A stretch of 25,031 nucleotides of DNA, taken from the NCBI GenBank assembly GCA_028875335.1, contig JAPPEF010000328.1, forward strand, positions 1-25,031, in the 5' to 3' direction. This DNA is from Gemmatimonadota bacterium (GTDB lineage: Bacteria > Latescibacterota > UBA2968 > UBA8231). Of the stretch, positions 13,965 through 22,681 are shown in pieces; the stretch's first letter is position 1, and each line of letters starts with the position of its first letter. Both the position numbers and the translations under genes were made by a program. Under the pieces are notes generated by a model. It was not told the DNA's origin and did no database searches. It saw nothing but the letters and a program-made list of their open reading frames with translations.

Positions 13965-15215
13965 ATGCAGGTCCAATCCGTCGAACTCATCCACTTAGAC
14001 GTTCCGTTTACCGACCACACCAATCAGCACATGAAATACTGGCTGCCGCACTGGCGCATCGTCCAACTTTGCAAAATCACCCTCGCCGACGGCACCATCG
14101 GCTGGGGCGAGACCATTCCCAACTATACGTGGGCCAAAGTCCCCGAAGACATAGAAGACCGCATCGTCGGCCGCGCCGTCGGCGATTTGCTCTGGCAGGA
14201 TGCGCTGGGGGCCGGGGTCCAGCAGGCGCTTTTCGACGCAGTGGGCAAGGTCTTAGGTGCCCCCGCGTATCGCCTTCTGGGCACCAAGGTCCGTACGTGG
14301 TGCCCGCTGTCGTGGTGGGCGATGGACATGCCGGGCGCAGATTGGGCACGCCAGTGCGCCGACGCCGTCGCGCAGGGCTATACCACCGCCAAGCTCAAGG
14401 CGCGAACATGGTACGACCTGCACGCCTGCATCCAAGCCATCGTCGAGGCCGTCCCCCCGCAGTTCAAGCTCGACTTGGACTTCAACGGCACACTCGCCAA
14501 CGCCGCCAGTGCCGTCGAATTCTTATCAACCTTGGAGCAATACCCACAGGTGGCCATGATTGAGACGCCGATCCCCCAATCCGATGTGGCTGGCAACGCC
14601 CAAATCCGCAACCACATCCGCCGCCCGCTGGCCATGCACTATGGCTCGCCGCCCATTCTCACCACCCTGCAAGAAGACGTTGCCGACGGCTTTGTCGTCT
14701 GCGCTGGAGCCCACGGTATCGCGCAGCAATCCGCGGTCGCCGACGTGGCCAACAAACCCTTCTGGCTCCAGCTCGTCGGCACGGGCATTACCACCACTTG
14801 GGCCGCTCACTTGGGCGCAGTCTGCCCCCAGAGCAAGTGGCCGGCCATTACCTGCATGAACATCTGGGAGAGTCAACTGTTGGCCGACCCCATCGAGCTT
14901 CGCGGCGGCTACTACCGAGTCCCAGAACAACCCGGTCTCGGCATCGAGATTGACCCCCAAGTCATAGAGCAATATCGCGTGGATTACAGTTGGGTCGATC
15001 CGCCCCGCCACGTCTATCGCTATGCCCGCGCCAACGGCGAAGTCACCTACTACGGCTGCTCCAAGCAAGCCCTCCACAACGAATACCCCCGCGACGCCAT
15101 GCCCGTCTGCGAAAGCGGCTCCGAATGCCTCCCCGTCGAAGACGACGGCAGCCGCGAGTTCACCCAGATTTACGAGGCCGTACAGGATGGAGGGACGTTT
15201 AGAAGGATCGAATAG
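13965..15215 (+). CDS. Mandelate racemase/muconate lactonizing enzyme-like protein (enolase superfamily)
   Basis: 416 residues with the capping domain and TIM barrel of the enolase superfamily. Marks: DGTIGWGET (about 42-50), the catalytic lysine strand K143-L-K145-A-R (KxKxR), the first metal ligand strand LDLDFNG (D170/D172/N174), and the second ligand E200 in MIETPIPQSD. Where the third acidic metal ligand is usual (PIAxDE), this protein has RPLAMHYGSPP, so His/Tyr replaces Asp/Glu; I think this belongs to a recognisable subgroup of family members in environmental bacteria. A longer-than-usual C-terminal tail (about 330-416) follows. Likely role: dehydratase or epimerase on a sugar acid; substrate unknown. 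Probably co-transcribed with the acyltransferase gene 8 nt downstream. Confidence 0.8.
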   Translation: MQVQSVELIHLDVPFTDHTNQHMKYWLPHWRIVQLCKITLADGTIGWGETIPNYTWAKVPEDIEDRIVGRAVGDLLWQDALGAGVQQALFDAVGKVLGAPAYRLLGTKVRTWCPLSWWAMDMPGADWARQCADAVAQGYTTAKLKARTWYDLHACIQAIVEAVPPQFKLDLDFNGTLANAASAVEFLSTLEQYPQVAMIETPIPQSDVAGNAQIRNHIRRPLAMHYGSPPILTTLQEDVADGFVVCAGAHGIAQQSAVADVANKPFWLQLVGTGITTTWAAHLGAVCPQSKWPAITCMNIWESQLLADPIELRGGYYRVPEQPGLGIEIDPQVIEQYRVDYSWVDPPRHVYRYARANGEVTYYGCSKQALHNEYPRDAMPVCESGSECLPVEDDGSREFTQIYEAVQDGGTFRRIE

Positions 15216-15223
15216 TCCAAGCC

Positions 15224-16873
15224 ATGAACAGAGGCTCTTACCCGCGCCGCTACGACCTCGACGCCCTGCGCGCCACGGCGATGCTGCTCGGCATCGTATT
15301 GCACGCGGGGTTGTCCTTCACGCCGTTTCCTTGGCCAGTCCAGGATGAGCGGCAAAGCGGTTTCTTCTGGCTGTTATTTGCCGCAATCCACGGCTTCCGC
15401 ATGCCGGTGTTCTTTGTGCTGAGTGGCTTTTTCACGGCCATGCTTTGGCGCGGACGCGGTTTAAAACCAGTGCTCTCCCACCGCTTTCGCCGCGTGTTGC
15501 TGCCATTCCTACTCGGACTAGTAACAATCGTTCCCGCGGTAAACTGGATCAGCGGCTGGGCCATTGCATCTAGATTAGAGGCAAACGTAGCCAAGGCCGA
15601 AGAAGACAATATTTGGAGTGCAGCCAAGAACGGGGACCTCGCCGCTATTGAACGGCACGTGCAAGACGGAGCCGATATCGATGGGACCGATCCGGCATTT
15701 GGGCAAACTCCCCTAGTATGGGCCGCGCTGGTCGGCCAACTTGAAATCATCGATTGGCTGCTGCAAAACGGGGCCGCTGTCAATGGCCGCACCAAAGACG
15801 GTGGAACGCCCTTGCACGCAGCCGCTTTCCTAGGACGAGTGGAGGTCGCCAAACTGCTGCTTCAGCGCGGAGCAGATCCCGAGGCAAAAAACAACAACGG
15901 CGACACGCCTCGGGCGGCCCTGGAGGTGGACTGGGAACTGACTCGGTATTTGGCGGGACTATTGCAGATCGAACTCGATGCGCGACAAGTCAAGAACGGC
16001 CGAGTTCAAATCGCCGGACTTTTCAAACAATCCTCCACTGGCGACGGTCAAGAAAAAACCGACGAGACAGAAGAGAAATCGGCCGAGTTCCTCACGATGG
16101 CGTCGCCGCTCTTTGCCGTGCCGCTTTTTCACCACCTTTGGTTCTTGTGGTTCCTCTGCTGGTTGGTCCTCGTCTTCGCACTCTACGCCCGCCTCGCCGA
16201 TTGGCTGCAATGGCAAGGCCCACCCAAGTGGCTGATTCTTTCACCCGTTCGCTTTCTCTATTTGATCCCTCTGACCATGATCCCACAGTCGCTCATGGGA
16301 CTGGTCGTACCCAGTTTTGGCCCGGACACCTCCTCGGGCCTTCTGCCCATGCCGCACATATTATTCTACTACGCCCTCTTTTTCTTTTTTGGCGCTCTGT
16401 ATTTCAACTGCGACGACCCAGACGGCCGAGTCGGGAAATGGTGGTGGCTGGCGCTTCCCGTGGGGCTATTTATCGTCTTCCCGTTCGGGCTCGAATTTTC
16501 AACGGGTGCATTCGGATTTCGCCAAGAAATATTCGATCCGGCTATGGCCCGGACAGCAGCAGTGGCGCTACAGGTGATCTACGCTTGGATGATGACCTTT
16601 GGGTTCATCGGCTTGTTCCGCAAACTCTGCACCCGCGAAAACAAAACCATTCGCTACGTGTCGGATTCGTCATACTGGCTGTATGTAACACATGTACCGC
16701 TGATCATTGGCGCTCAATTGGCCGTGCGCGATTGGCCGCTTTCTTCTGGCATAAAGTACTTCCTAGTTTTGCTCGTAGTCACCGGCCTTCTACTGCTGAT
16801 CTACCAATTCCTCGTCCGCTACACTTGGCTAGGCCGATTGCTGAACGGTCCCCGCGTCCGCCCGACGAGCTAA
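15224..16873 (+). CDS. Acyltransferase-3 family membrane protein with an inserted ankyrin domain
   Basis: 549 residues. The N-terminus has the acyltransferase-3/OpgC-like start (YDLDALRATAMLLGIVLHAG, with the likely catalytic His27), TM2 (about 47-72, ending PVFFVLSGFF), a positive loop (RGRGLKPVLSHRFRR) and TM3 (about 91-108). Residues about 129-245 are then a soluble ankyrin block (IWSAAKNGDLAAIERHV, TPLVWAALVGQLEIIDWLL, TPLHAAAFLGRVEVAKLLL). Membrane segments resume at about 293 and continue to near the C-terminus with SDSSYWLYVTHVPLI, a typical family motif. By the positive-inside rule the insert would face the periplasm; this is inference. The family transfers acyl groups to sugars or glycans. 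The stop overlaps the convergent macro-domain gene by 4 nt. Confidence 0.85.
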   Translation: MNRGSYPRRYDLDALRATAMLLGIVLHAGLSFTPFPWPVQDERQSGFFWLLFAAIHGFRMPVFFVLSGFFTAMLWRGRGLKPVLSHRFRRVLLPFLLGLVTIVPAVNWISGWAIASRLEANVAKAEEDNIWSAAKNGDLAAIERHVQDGADIDGTDPAFGQTPLVWAALVGQLEIIDWLLQNGAAVNGRTKDGGTPLHAAAFLGRVEVAKLLLQRGADPEAKNNNGDTPRAALEVDWELTRYLAGLLQIELDARQVKNGRVQIAGLFKQSSTGDGQEKTDETEEKSAEFLTMASPLFAVPLFHHLWFLWFLCWLVLVFALYARLADWLQWQGPPKWLILSPVRFLYLIPLTMIPQSLMGLVVPSFGPDTSSGLLPMPHILFYYALFFFFGALYFNCDDPDGRVGKWWWLALPVGLFIVFPFGLEFSTGAFGFRQEIFDPAMARTAAVALQVIYAWMMTFGFIGLFRKLCTRENKTIRYVSDSSYWLYVTHVPLIIGAQLAVRDWPLSSGIKYFLVLLVVTGLLLLIYQFLVRYTWLGRLLNGPRVRPTS

Positions 16874-17406
16874 CCTGCAAGGGCATTCTCGTAAGCGCCG
16901 TACGTCGCATCGTCGAAGAGAACGAAACGCACGTCATCGAGACCGTCATGCACTTCGAGAAACTGCTTCACCGCATTGAGTGCGATGACCGCCGCTTGCG
17001 CGACTGGATAACCATACACGCCGGTGCTAATGGATGGAAAGGCAATCGTCTTGATGCCGTGCTCCACTGCGAGTCGCAAACTTTCCCGATAGCAGCTCGC
17101 GAGAAGTTCGGCTTCACCAGCGTCTCCAACCCGCCAGATCGGCCCCACGGTGTGGATGACGTACTTCGCGGGAAGATTGCCACCCGTCGTGATAACAGCT
17201 TGACCCGTGGGACAACCGCCCTGCTTGGCGCGAATTGCGCTGCATTCCGCCATGATGGCTGGTCCCCCGGCGCGGTGAATGGCACCATCGACGCCACCGC
17301 CACCCATGAGCCGCTCGTTGGCAGCGTTGGCAATCGCATCGACGCGTTCCCTTGTAATATCTCCGCGCACTAGCGCGAGGGTCGTTTGGTTGATTTTCAT
17401 CGTCAT
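16870..17406 (-). CDS. Macro domain protein (ADP-ribose / O-acetyl-ADP-ribose hydrolase type)
   Basis: 178 residues, the length of single-domain macro proteins such as YmdB. Motifs: VRGDITRERVDAIANAAN (strand and adenine-binding Asp), the GGGGVDGAIHRAGG loop, CPTGQAVITTGGNLPAKYVIHTVGP, and the phosphate loop FPSISTGVYGYP. These residues bind ADP-ribose; the family removes acetyl groups from O-acetyl-ADP-ribose or mono-ADP-ribose from proteins. The start at 17406 has GAGGAG 8 nt upstream. It is the last gene of a minus-strand group with the YbjT-like and SWIM genes, and overlaps the end of the acyltransferase gene by 4 nt. Confidence 0.9.
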   Translation of the reverse strand: MTMKINQTTLALVRGDITRERVDAIANAANERLMGGGGVDGAIHRAGGPAIMAECSAIRAKQGGCPTGQAVITTGGNLPAKYVIHTVGPIWRVGDAGEAELLASCYRESLRLAVEHGIKTIAFPSISTGVYGYPVAQAAVIALNAVKQFLEVHDGLDDVRFVLFDDATYGAYENALAG

Positions 17407-17516
17407 ACAGAATTCTCCTCACCGTCGCTTGCTCTTGGTCGGCTAGCACGACTTCCCGCGCCCCGTTCCTTCGCAGGCTCCCGTTGATGCGCATTGGTCT
17501 AGTGCATTGCGGCGCA

Positions 17517-18437
17517 TTAGCGGCCTTCGTTGCCAAGCGCACTTGCGATGGCCTCGCGCACTCCTTGGGGCCGAATGTGCGGAAAGGTCTGCTGGGCTGC
17601 GCTGTCGCGGACGACCGTCGGGTGGCGAATGCTGTCGATAAGTTTTCGCCCAATTCTGGCGTACAAGGGCGTCACCAGACCGAGCCAGAGGCTAGAAAGA
17701 CGCGGCGTCAAAAATGGCACCGGGATCATCAACCGCCTGAGCCGACGCTGACGCGCGTACTCCCTCATCAGGTCGCCATAAGAAACCGAATCAGGACCGC
17801 CGATTTCAAAGATCGCATGGGCATCGGTTTTTAGGTCGAGTGCGGCCGAGAGATATTGCAGCAGATCGTCAATCGCTATCGGCTGGGCGGTGACGTTTAC
17901 CCAACGCGGAGTGACCATCACGGGAAGCCGCTCCACCAGCGAGCGAATCATCTCAAACGACAGACTGCCAGAACCAATGACAATGGAGGCACGAAATTCG
18001 ACGACCTGCACCCCCGACGCTCGCAAGACCTCGGCAACTTCCTGTCGGCTTCTAAGATGCGGGGACAGTTCCTCGCTCGTTTCGCCGAGACCGCCGAGAT
18101 AGATAATCCGACTGACGCCAGCGTGCCGCGCCTCTTGGCCAAAGTTGTGCGCAGCTTGGCGGTCCTGTTCCTCGAAATCGCCCTTTGAACCCATGGAGTG
18201 GACCATGTAGTAGGCAATCTCGACGCCGTTCATCGTCCCTGTTAGGCTTTCGCGGTCGAGGACGTTGCCGCTGACTACTTCCGTCGTTGGCGCGACGCAA
18301 CATTGGAGTGCCTCGGGACGCCGAGTTACACAGCGCACCCGATACCCGGCATTTTGCAACACGCGCAACAATCGCCCGCCGATGTAGCCGGTCGCGCCCG
18401 TCAAGAGAATGGGCGAAGTCGCTGACGGTGTAGGCAC
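17517..18437 (-). CDS. YbjT-like NAD(P)-binding SDR-type protein
   Basis: An atypical short-chain dehydrogenase close to E. coli YbjT. Marks: the Rossmann motif LLTGATGYIGGRLL right at the N-terminus, YYMVHSMGSKGDFEEQDRQAA, SRIIYLGGLGE, HLRSRQEVAEVLRASG, VVEFRASIVIGSGSLSFEMIRSLVERLPVMVTPRWV, and PIAIDDLLQYL. The open frame extends to 18692, but that extension overlaps the end of the SWIM gene and has no family match. GTG at 18437 (just before TSPILLTGATG) is the likely start, with TTG 18461 as the alternative. Family role: binds NAD(P)H; substrate unknown. Located in the same orientation as its neighbours. Confidence 0.8.
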   Translation of the reverse strand: MPTPSATSPILLTGATGYIGGRLLRVLQNAGYRVRCVTRRPEALQCCVAPTTEVVSGNVLDRESLTGTMNGVEIAYYMVHSMGSKGDFEEQDRQAAHNFGQEARHAGVSRIIYLGGLGETSEELSPHLRSRQEVAEVLRASGVQVVEFRASIVIGSGSLSFEMIRSLVERLPVMVTPRWVNVTAQPIAIDDLLQYLSAALDLKTDAHAIFEIGGPDSVSYGDLMREYARQRRLRRLMIPVPFLTPRLSSLWLGLVTPLYARIGRKLIDSIRHPTVVRDSAAQQTFPHIRPQGVREAIASALGNEGR

Positions 18438-18466
18438 TGGTTTTTTCCACGAATTTGCCAATGGAA

Positions 18467-20458
18467 CTACGTGTTGATAATTCGCCGACGCCCACTTTTC
18501 AGCCGGTCTAGTACCTCCAGACATCGCGGCCGACGATGGTTTTCCTCTCGCAAGGAAGCCAAATACGCTTCCCATTCCTGCTTGCGACCGGCCCGAGTGA
18601 GCGCATTTTTTATTTTTCGCAAATAGGGAGCTGCCTCCTCGTACCCACTTGTCTGCACTCGGGCGATCTGCCCCTTTGCGGTTTCCTTCCATATAGCTAT
18701 CGCCCGCTCTGGATGGGCCGACTTGATGGCCTCGGCTACCTCAGTGGCATTGACGAGGAAGTCAGACAGCCTCACGCCACCCTTCTTGCGGCTGGCGTGG
18801 TCGTACCACTTGAGCACCTCGTCTGGCTTCTTCTCGGCAATAGCTAACTGAGTTAGTATCCCGGTCATCGGTGCCTTTGTTTCCTCGATATTGGGCACTT
18901 CGACTTCAGGGGGTGGCAAGGGCCAAGCTACCTTCGGATCGCTCTTGCGTTTCCGACCAACGCCGGGCCGCCGGCCGGTTTCTAAAAAGTGCCTCGCCCA
19001 AGCCTCGACGCCTTGGCCGAGGCGCGCCTTGCGGGCGGCTTTGCACAAGTCCTGAAAACCGAATAGACCAGGCGCAGCAAAAAACTCCTCGGCCTGAAGG
19101 GCCAACCCAACGAGCGGATTGCCACTGCGCTCGTTAATCGTCTGTAGCTTCTTATGCAGGGTCGCTTCAATGCCCGGATAGATGGAGGGAGTCGCCTCCA
19201 TCCCCTGACGGCACCAGTACCGTGCCTCTTCCCAGCGGCGTTTGGCTATCAGGAGGTCCACCAAGTGAGCATAGGTGTTGGTAATGGGCGCTTCGCGCTC
19301 CCACAGCGGAATAATCTCGTCTTGGCGACCAGCCTTTTCCAAGGCGCGCGTCAGCCAGTCGGCCATTTGGCTCCGTTTGAAGTTAGGCAAAAAGGCGTCC
19401 TCTTCCGCATCAGGCTCAATGGCTTCGAGACGCTGCGCTAACCGGTCGCACACCGCGGACCAATCGCTTTTGGCGTAGCCTTTCTTCCACAGGTGGGCCA
19501 AACCAGCGGCGCACAGGCTGTACCCGTCGGCCTGTTCCATATCTATGGCCCATTCTATCTGGTCCGCTGGCGACAGGGAAGCCGTGTCTAGGGCCTGAAA
19601 AAGCACCTCGAAGCAGTCGGCGAACGCCGCGTCGGATTCGCCTTCGCGATCGTGCTCAAGTGCCCGGCTGCCCGCGTCCAGCAACTCCGGCCCTAGTCGC
19701 ACGGCCGCGTCGGCCTGTCCGGCTGCGACCAACCCTTTGAGCGCCGCCTTGAGGCGACCTACGTTGGCCGCAGGGTCTCGGTAGTTGTATTCGTCCCACA
19801 ACGACTCTTCTAAGGCATGGATCTCGCGGCGGATCATCTGGAGAATTTTTTGCGTCTGCCCGGAAGCCAAATTGTGGCGGTCGGCGATCAATTGGCGCAC
19901 TGCGTCGTGCGCTTCCGCGAGTTCAATCACCAGCGCTACGAGTTCGGCTTTAGTTTGCTCTTGGAGGTACGGACGCAGAGAAGCCGCTTTGGATTTCTTG
20001 GATTTTGACCGCCCGGAACGCGCCTTGACGTTTTCTTTCTCCTCTTCCTCAGCGAATTCCTCGTCCTCGTCCTCTATCGCTTCTAGTTTCAACAAGCGCG
20101 GATCGTCCTCATCAATTTCGCCAATAGCACTATCGGTCTTGAGGCGTTCCAAGTATTCCAGTACCACCGCCACCGCGTGCTTGCAGGTGGCCCAATAGGG
20201 ACAGGTGCAGGCGGATTCCAAGCCGTTCCTCTCGGTGAGGCGAACCCGGGTGGCATAGCGCCGCGTTCCTCTCACCCAAGCTGCCAACGTCCCGCCCTCA
20301 GTCCGTCCCAAGTTTTCAACCGCTCCGTTTCTCTGATAGGAGCGTCCTCGGCCGACGATAACGTTGCCCGCCCATTCCTCTATGTCTTCCCACGTGAGTT
20401 TCGAGAATGGGTCGGAAGACTTTTGCTTCTTAGTGGTTTTCTTTTTTTGCCGCGCCAT
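18467..20458 (-). CDS. SWIM zinc-finger protein
   Basis: 663 residues. A Lys-rich N-terminus is followed by a SWIM motif at residues 84-94, CTCPYWATCKH (C84, C86, C92, H94; CxCx5CxH), and a helix. An acidic stretch at about 117-145 then meets a Lys/Ser-rich stretch, after which the long C-terminal part (about 165-660) is helical and repeat-like, similar to the TPR-like C-termini of other SWIM proteins. SWIM domains bind DNA or protein; function here is unknown. An AGAGGA lies about 11 nt before the ATG. The gene ends just before the YbjT-like gene and may be cotranscribed with it. Confidence 0.85.
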   Translation of the reverse strand: MARQKKKTTKKQKSSDPFSKLTWEDIEEWAGNVIVGRGRSYQRNGAVENLGRTEGGTLAAWVRGTRRYATRVRLTERNGLESACTCPYWATCKHAVAVVLEYLERLKTDSAIGEIDEDDPRLLKLEAIEDEDEEFAEEEEKENVKARSGRSKSKKSKAASLRPYLQEQTKAELVALVIELAEAHDAVRQLIADRHNLASGQTQKILQMIRREIHALEESLWDEYNYRDPAANVGRLKAALKGLVAAGQADAAVRLGPELLDAGSRALEHDREGESDAAFADCFEVLFQALDTASLSPADQIEWAIDMEQADGYSLCAAGLAHLWKKGYAKSDWSAVCDRLAQRLEAIEPDAEEDAFLPNFKRSQMADWLTRALEKAGRQDEIIPLWEREAPITNTYAHLVDLLIAKRRWEEARYWCRQGMEATPSIYPGIEATLHKKLQTINERSGNPLVGLALQAEEFFAAPGLFGFQDLCKAARKARLGQGVEAWARHFLETGRRPGVGRKRKSDPKVAWPLPPPEVEVPNIEETKAPMTGILTQLAIAEKKPDEVLKWYDHASRKKGGVRLSDFLVNATEVAEAIKSAHPERAIAIWKETAKGQIARVQTSGYEEAAPYLRKIKNALTRAGRKQEWEAYLASLREENHRRPRCLEVLDRLKSGRRRIINT

Positions 20459-20478
20459 TTTCGTTTATTCCTCTACTC

Positions 20479-20507
20479 TTGCATGGCGATGTTGTGGCTT
20501 CTTATAT
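20479..20507 (+). promoter_or_regulatory. Candidate promoter for the beta-helix protein gene
   Basis: TTGCAT (20479-20484) and TTATAT (20502-20507) are 17 nt apart in the gap between the divergent SWIM and beta-helix genes. Hexamers are imperfect, and other combinations nearby (TTGTGG 20492 with CTAATA 20516) are possible. Confidence 0.3.
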
Positions 20508-20576
20508 CAATTGTCCTAATAAGGGCTATATGAGACATTCCTACAACGGGCTTTCAAGGAAGGAATATGGCGAGCG

Positions 20577-22544
20577 ATGGAGACTAGGAACGAGAAGACT
20601 AGGGCAAAGACATCCGCCGTCTGTGCGTGGCTAGTGGCCCTTGTGCCAGCCCTCGTGGCTCCCGCCGAGGGCTGGCAGGTGGAGGGCTTCACCAGCGCGG
20701 CGGTTCAGGAGGCCGTGTCCAGAGCCTCCGCAGGGGACACCTTAGTGTTTTTAGGGGGAGAGTACCTATTCACCGAGACGGTCGTCATCGACAGGAGCAT
20801 CACCCTGCTCGGCGCGGCCGAACTCGTGGACGTGGGCGAGGTCGAGCCGGGAGAACCGAATGACCCGCCGTATTGGGACTCCCCTCCCTCCGTGTGCTAC
20901 ACCGAAGACAGCGACCTCGACCTGTTCCACGTGGCCAGCGACGCCGTGACCTTCAAAAGCCTCAAGCTCGTGGGGGCCATTACCCACGAGGCGGGAACCG
21001 GAGACGGCATCGCCGTGGTCGGGCACGACCAACTCGAAATCGACAACTGCGAAATCACCCGCTTCCGCAAGGGCATCGACTTCAGGAACTCCCGTGGGGG
21101 CATGGTCACCGGAAGCTACCTGCACGAGAACTATCGCAATGGCTTCGGCTATGGGATCAGCATTACGGGGACGACCATGGCCACCGGCGGTTCCGAAGTC
21201 GCCATAGCGCGCAACGAATTCACCTTCAACCGCCATTCCATTGCCTCCAACAGTCCCGAGACGCGCTTCACCGTGGATAACAACTACTTCCACGACAACG
21301 ATCTGGAGCAGTGGCAGGCCTGCGTCGATACCCATCCCCAGGGCGGGTACGCGATTCGAGCCGCGGTCCGCGACAACATCTTCGAGCGCACCCGGCCCAT
21401 GGCCTTCAAAAGCGGCAGCCTGGAGATCACCGGGAACTACTTTGATCCCGGCTGCGGAGACTACTCGGTTGGCGGGTACTCTCGGATGCTGGACTTCGGC
21501 GAACCAACGCACAACGGCAATCACATCGCCGAAGCCGTGCTCCACAACATTTACATAGGAGACAACGTGAACGCCACGGATCCGTGGCGCCGGCTGCTGT
21601 GGGTGGACGACTACGACTACAATGGGGAGACGAAGTTCGTGGCCTACAACCTGTTCGTCGACGGCCGGCTCTTCAAGTACAACAGTGCCCTGAGTTCTGC
21701 GCCCCGCCATCCCTTCCCAGACTCGAGCCCCAGTCCTTTCGTCGGACATATGTATGTCACTCTGCCCGGCGCAGAGGAGCGCGTTGATACCCTTGAGACC
21801 AATACCTGGTACGACCTGCACGCACTGGCCGTCGATCCTCAGGGAGCGAATGACATCGCCGAGATCGGCGTCCAGCTCATCAGCTCCGGGCACCTCGCCA
21901 CCGACGACCGCATCGCTCTGGAGGAGTTCTCAGCCAGCGACAGCTACTTCATTCGCGGTGCCAGCGGGTCCGTGTACGCGAGGGAGGAGGAGGGTTCTGC
22001 GGATTGGACGGATCTCACGGGGATCGAGGGCCTGTACGTCGACGGCACAGAGACGGCTTGGGGAACCGCCGGCCGCGACCGCATTCGCTTCACAGCGCGA
22101 TTTAGGGTGTCTGATCAGGCCCTCGGAGGAAGGTGGCGCATGTTCGGGTATGCCCGCGACCAGGACGGCAACCTGCCCGTCGCACCCTGGCACGAGTTGC
22201 TGGAGGGCTGGCCCATAGAGGTCGACAGCCACGTGGCGACATCGATAACCAGCGCTGCCTCGGACCAAGTAGCATCCCAGAAGACGAGGCTCGATAGCAT
22301 CTACCCCAATCCCTTCAATCCGGTCACCACGATCCACTTCACGCTCTCGGCACCGCAGCACGTGACGCTATCGGTCTACACTCTCACGGGGCAGCTAGTG
22401 GAGACGCTGTTCAGTGATATCAGGAGCCGAGGGAGTCACTCCGCGACGTGGGATGCCTCGGACCGGGCTTCGGGAGTTTACCTGTGCAGGCTGACAGGGG
22501 CTGACCAGGTCTCGCGGGTGCAGAAGATGGTCCTGATCAAATAA
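20577..22544 (+). CDS. Secreted right-handed beta-helix protein with C-terminal T9SS-like module
   Basis: 655 residues. Signal peptide after a basic N-terminus (METRNEKTRAKTSAVCAWLVALVPALVAPAEG). Residues about 35-380 show the regular pattern of right-handed parallel beta-helix (pectate-lyase-like) proteins: VQEAVSRASAGDTLVFLGGEYLFTETVVIDRSITLLGA, LEIDNCEITRFRKGIDFRNS, GYGISITG, NEFTFNRHSIASN and FTVDNNYFHDND. The last 80 residues begin IYPNPFNPVTTIHFTLS and end GVYLCRLTG...VQKMVLIK, the normal C-terminal place for a T9SS-type sorting or FlgD-like module. It is probably surface-attached or secreted and may act on or bind polysaccharide. An upstream ATG (20567) leads to a short frame that stops; 20577 is the correct frame, with AAGGAAGG about 12 nt before it. 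Confidence 0.85.
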   Translation: METRNEKTRAKTSAVCAWLVALVPALVAPAEGWQVEGFTSAAVQEAVSRASAGDTLVFLGGEYLFTETVVIDRSITLLGAAELVDVGEVEPGEPNDPPYWDSPPSVCYTEDSDLDLFHVASDAVTFKSLKLVGAITHEAGTGDGIAVVGHDQLEIDNCEITRFRKGIDFRNSRGGMVTGSYLHENYRNGFGYGISITGTTMATGGSEVAIARNEFTFNRHSIASNSPETRFTVDNNYFHDNDLEQWQACVDTHPQGGYAIRAAVRDNIFERTRPMAFKSGSLEITGNYFDPGCGDYSVGGYSRMLDFGEPTHNGNHIAEAVLHNIYIGDNVNATDPWRRLLWVDDYDYNGETKFVAYNLFVDGRLFKYNSALSSAPRHPFPDSSPSPFVGHMYVTLPGAEERVDTLETNTWYDLHALAVDPQGANDIAEIGVQLISSGHLATDDRIALEEFSASDSYFIRGASGSVYAREEEGSADWTDLTGIEGLYVDGTETAWGTAGRDRIRFTARFRVSDQALGGRWRMFGYARDQDGNLPVAPWHELLEGWPIEVDSHVATSITSAASDQVASQKTRLDSIYPNPFNPVTTIHFTLSAPQHVTLSVYTLTGQLVETLFSDIRSRGSHSATWDASDRASGVYLCRLTGADQVSRVQKMVLIK

Positions 22545-22681
22545 GGACCCGAAGGATCAGCGCCTCTGCGCCAAATTTGACTATGCTATCGTCATTTTTC
22601 ACAACAATTTGACGACAACATATACACTTTTCATTCATCCTAGTCCCTCGCCGACAACGGAGCTAGCACGGCTCGGTCCCT

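Noticed and set aside
15754..17373. 539-codon open frame on the plus strand
   Set aside because: It lies in a shifted frame across the acyltransferase gene and antisense to the macro gene, is Arg/Ser-rich without domain motifs, and both real genes match known families.
18438..18692. N-terminal extension of the YbjT-like frame into the SWIM gene
   Set aside because: It overlaps the SWIM coding end, has no SD at a sensible distance, and the YbjT-like homology begins only at the Rossmann motif after 18437.
20766..21893. 375-codon open frame on the minus strand
   Set aside because: It is antisense to the beta-helix gene, which has a signal peptide and a C-terminal module; this frame shows no family features.
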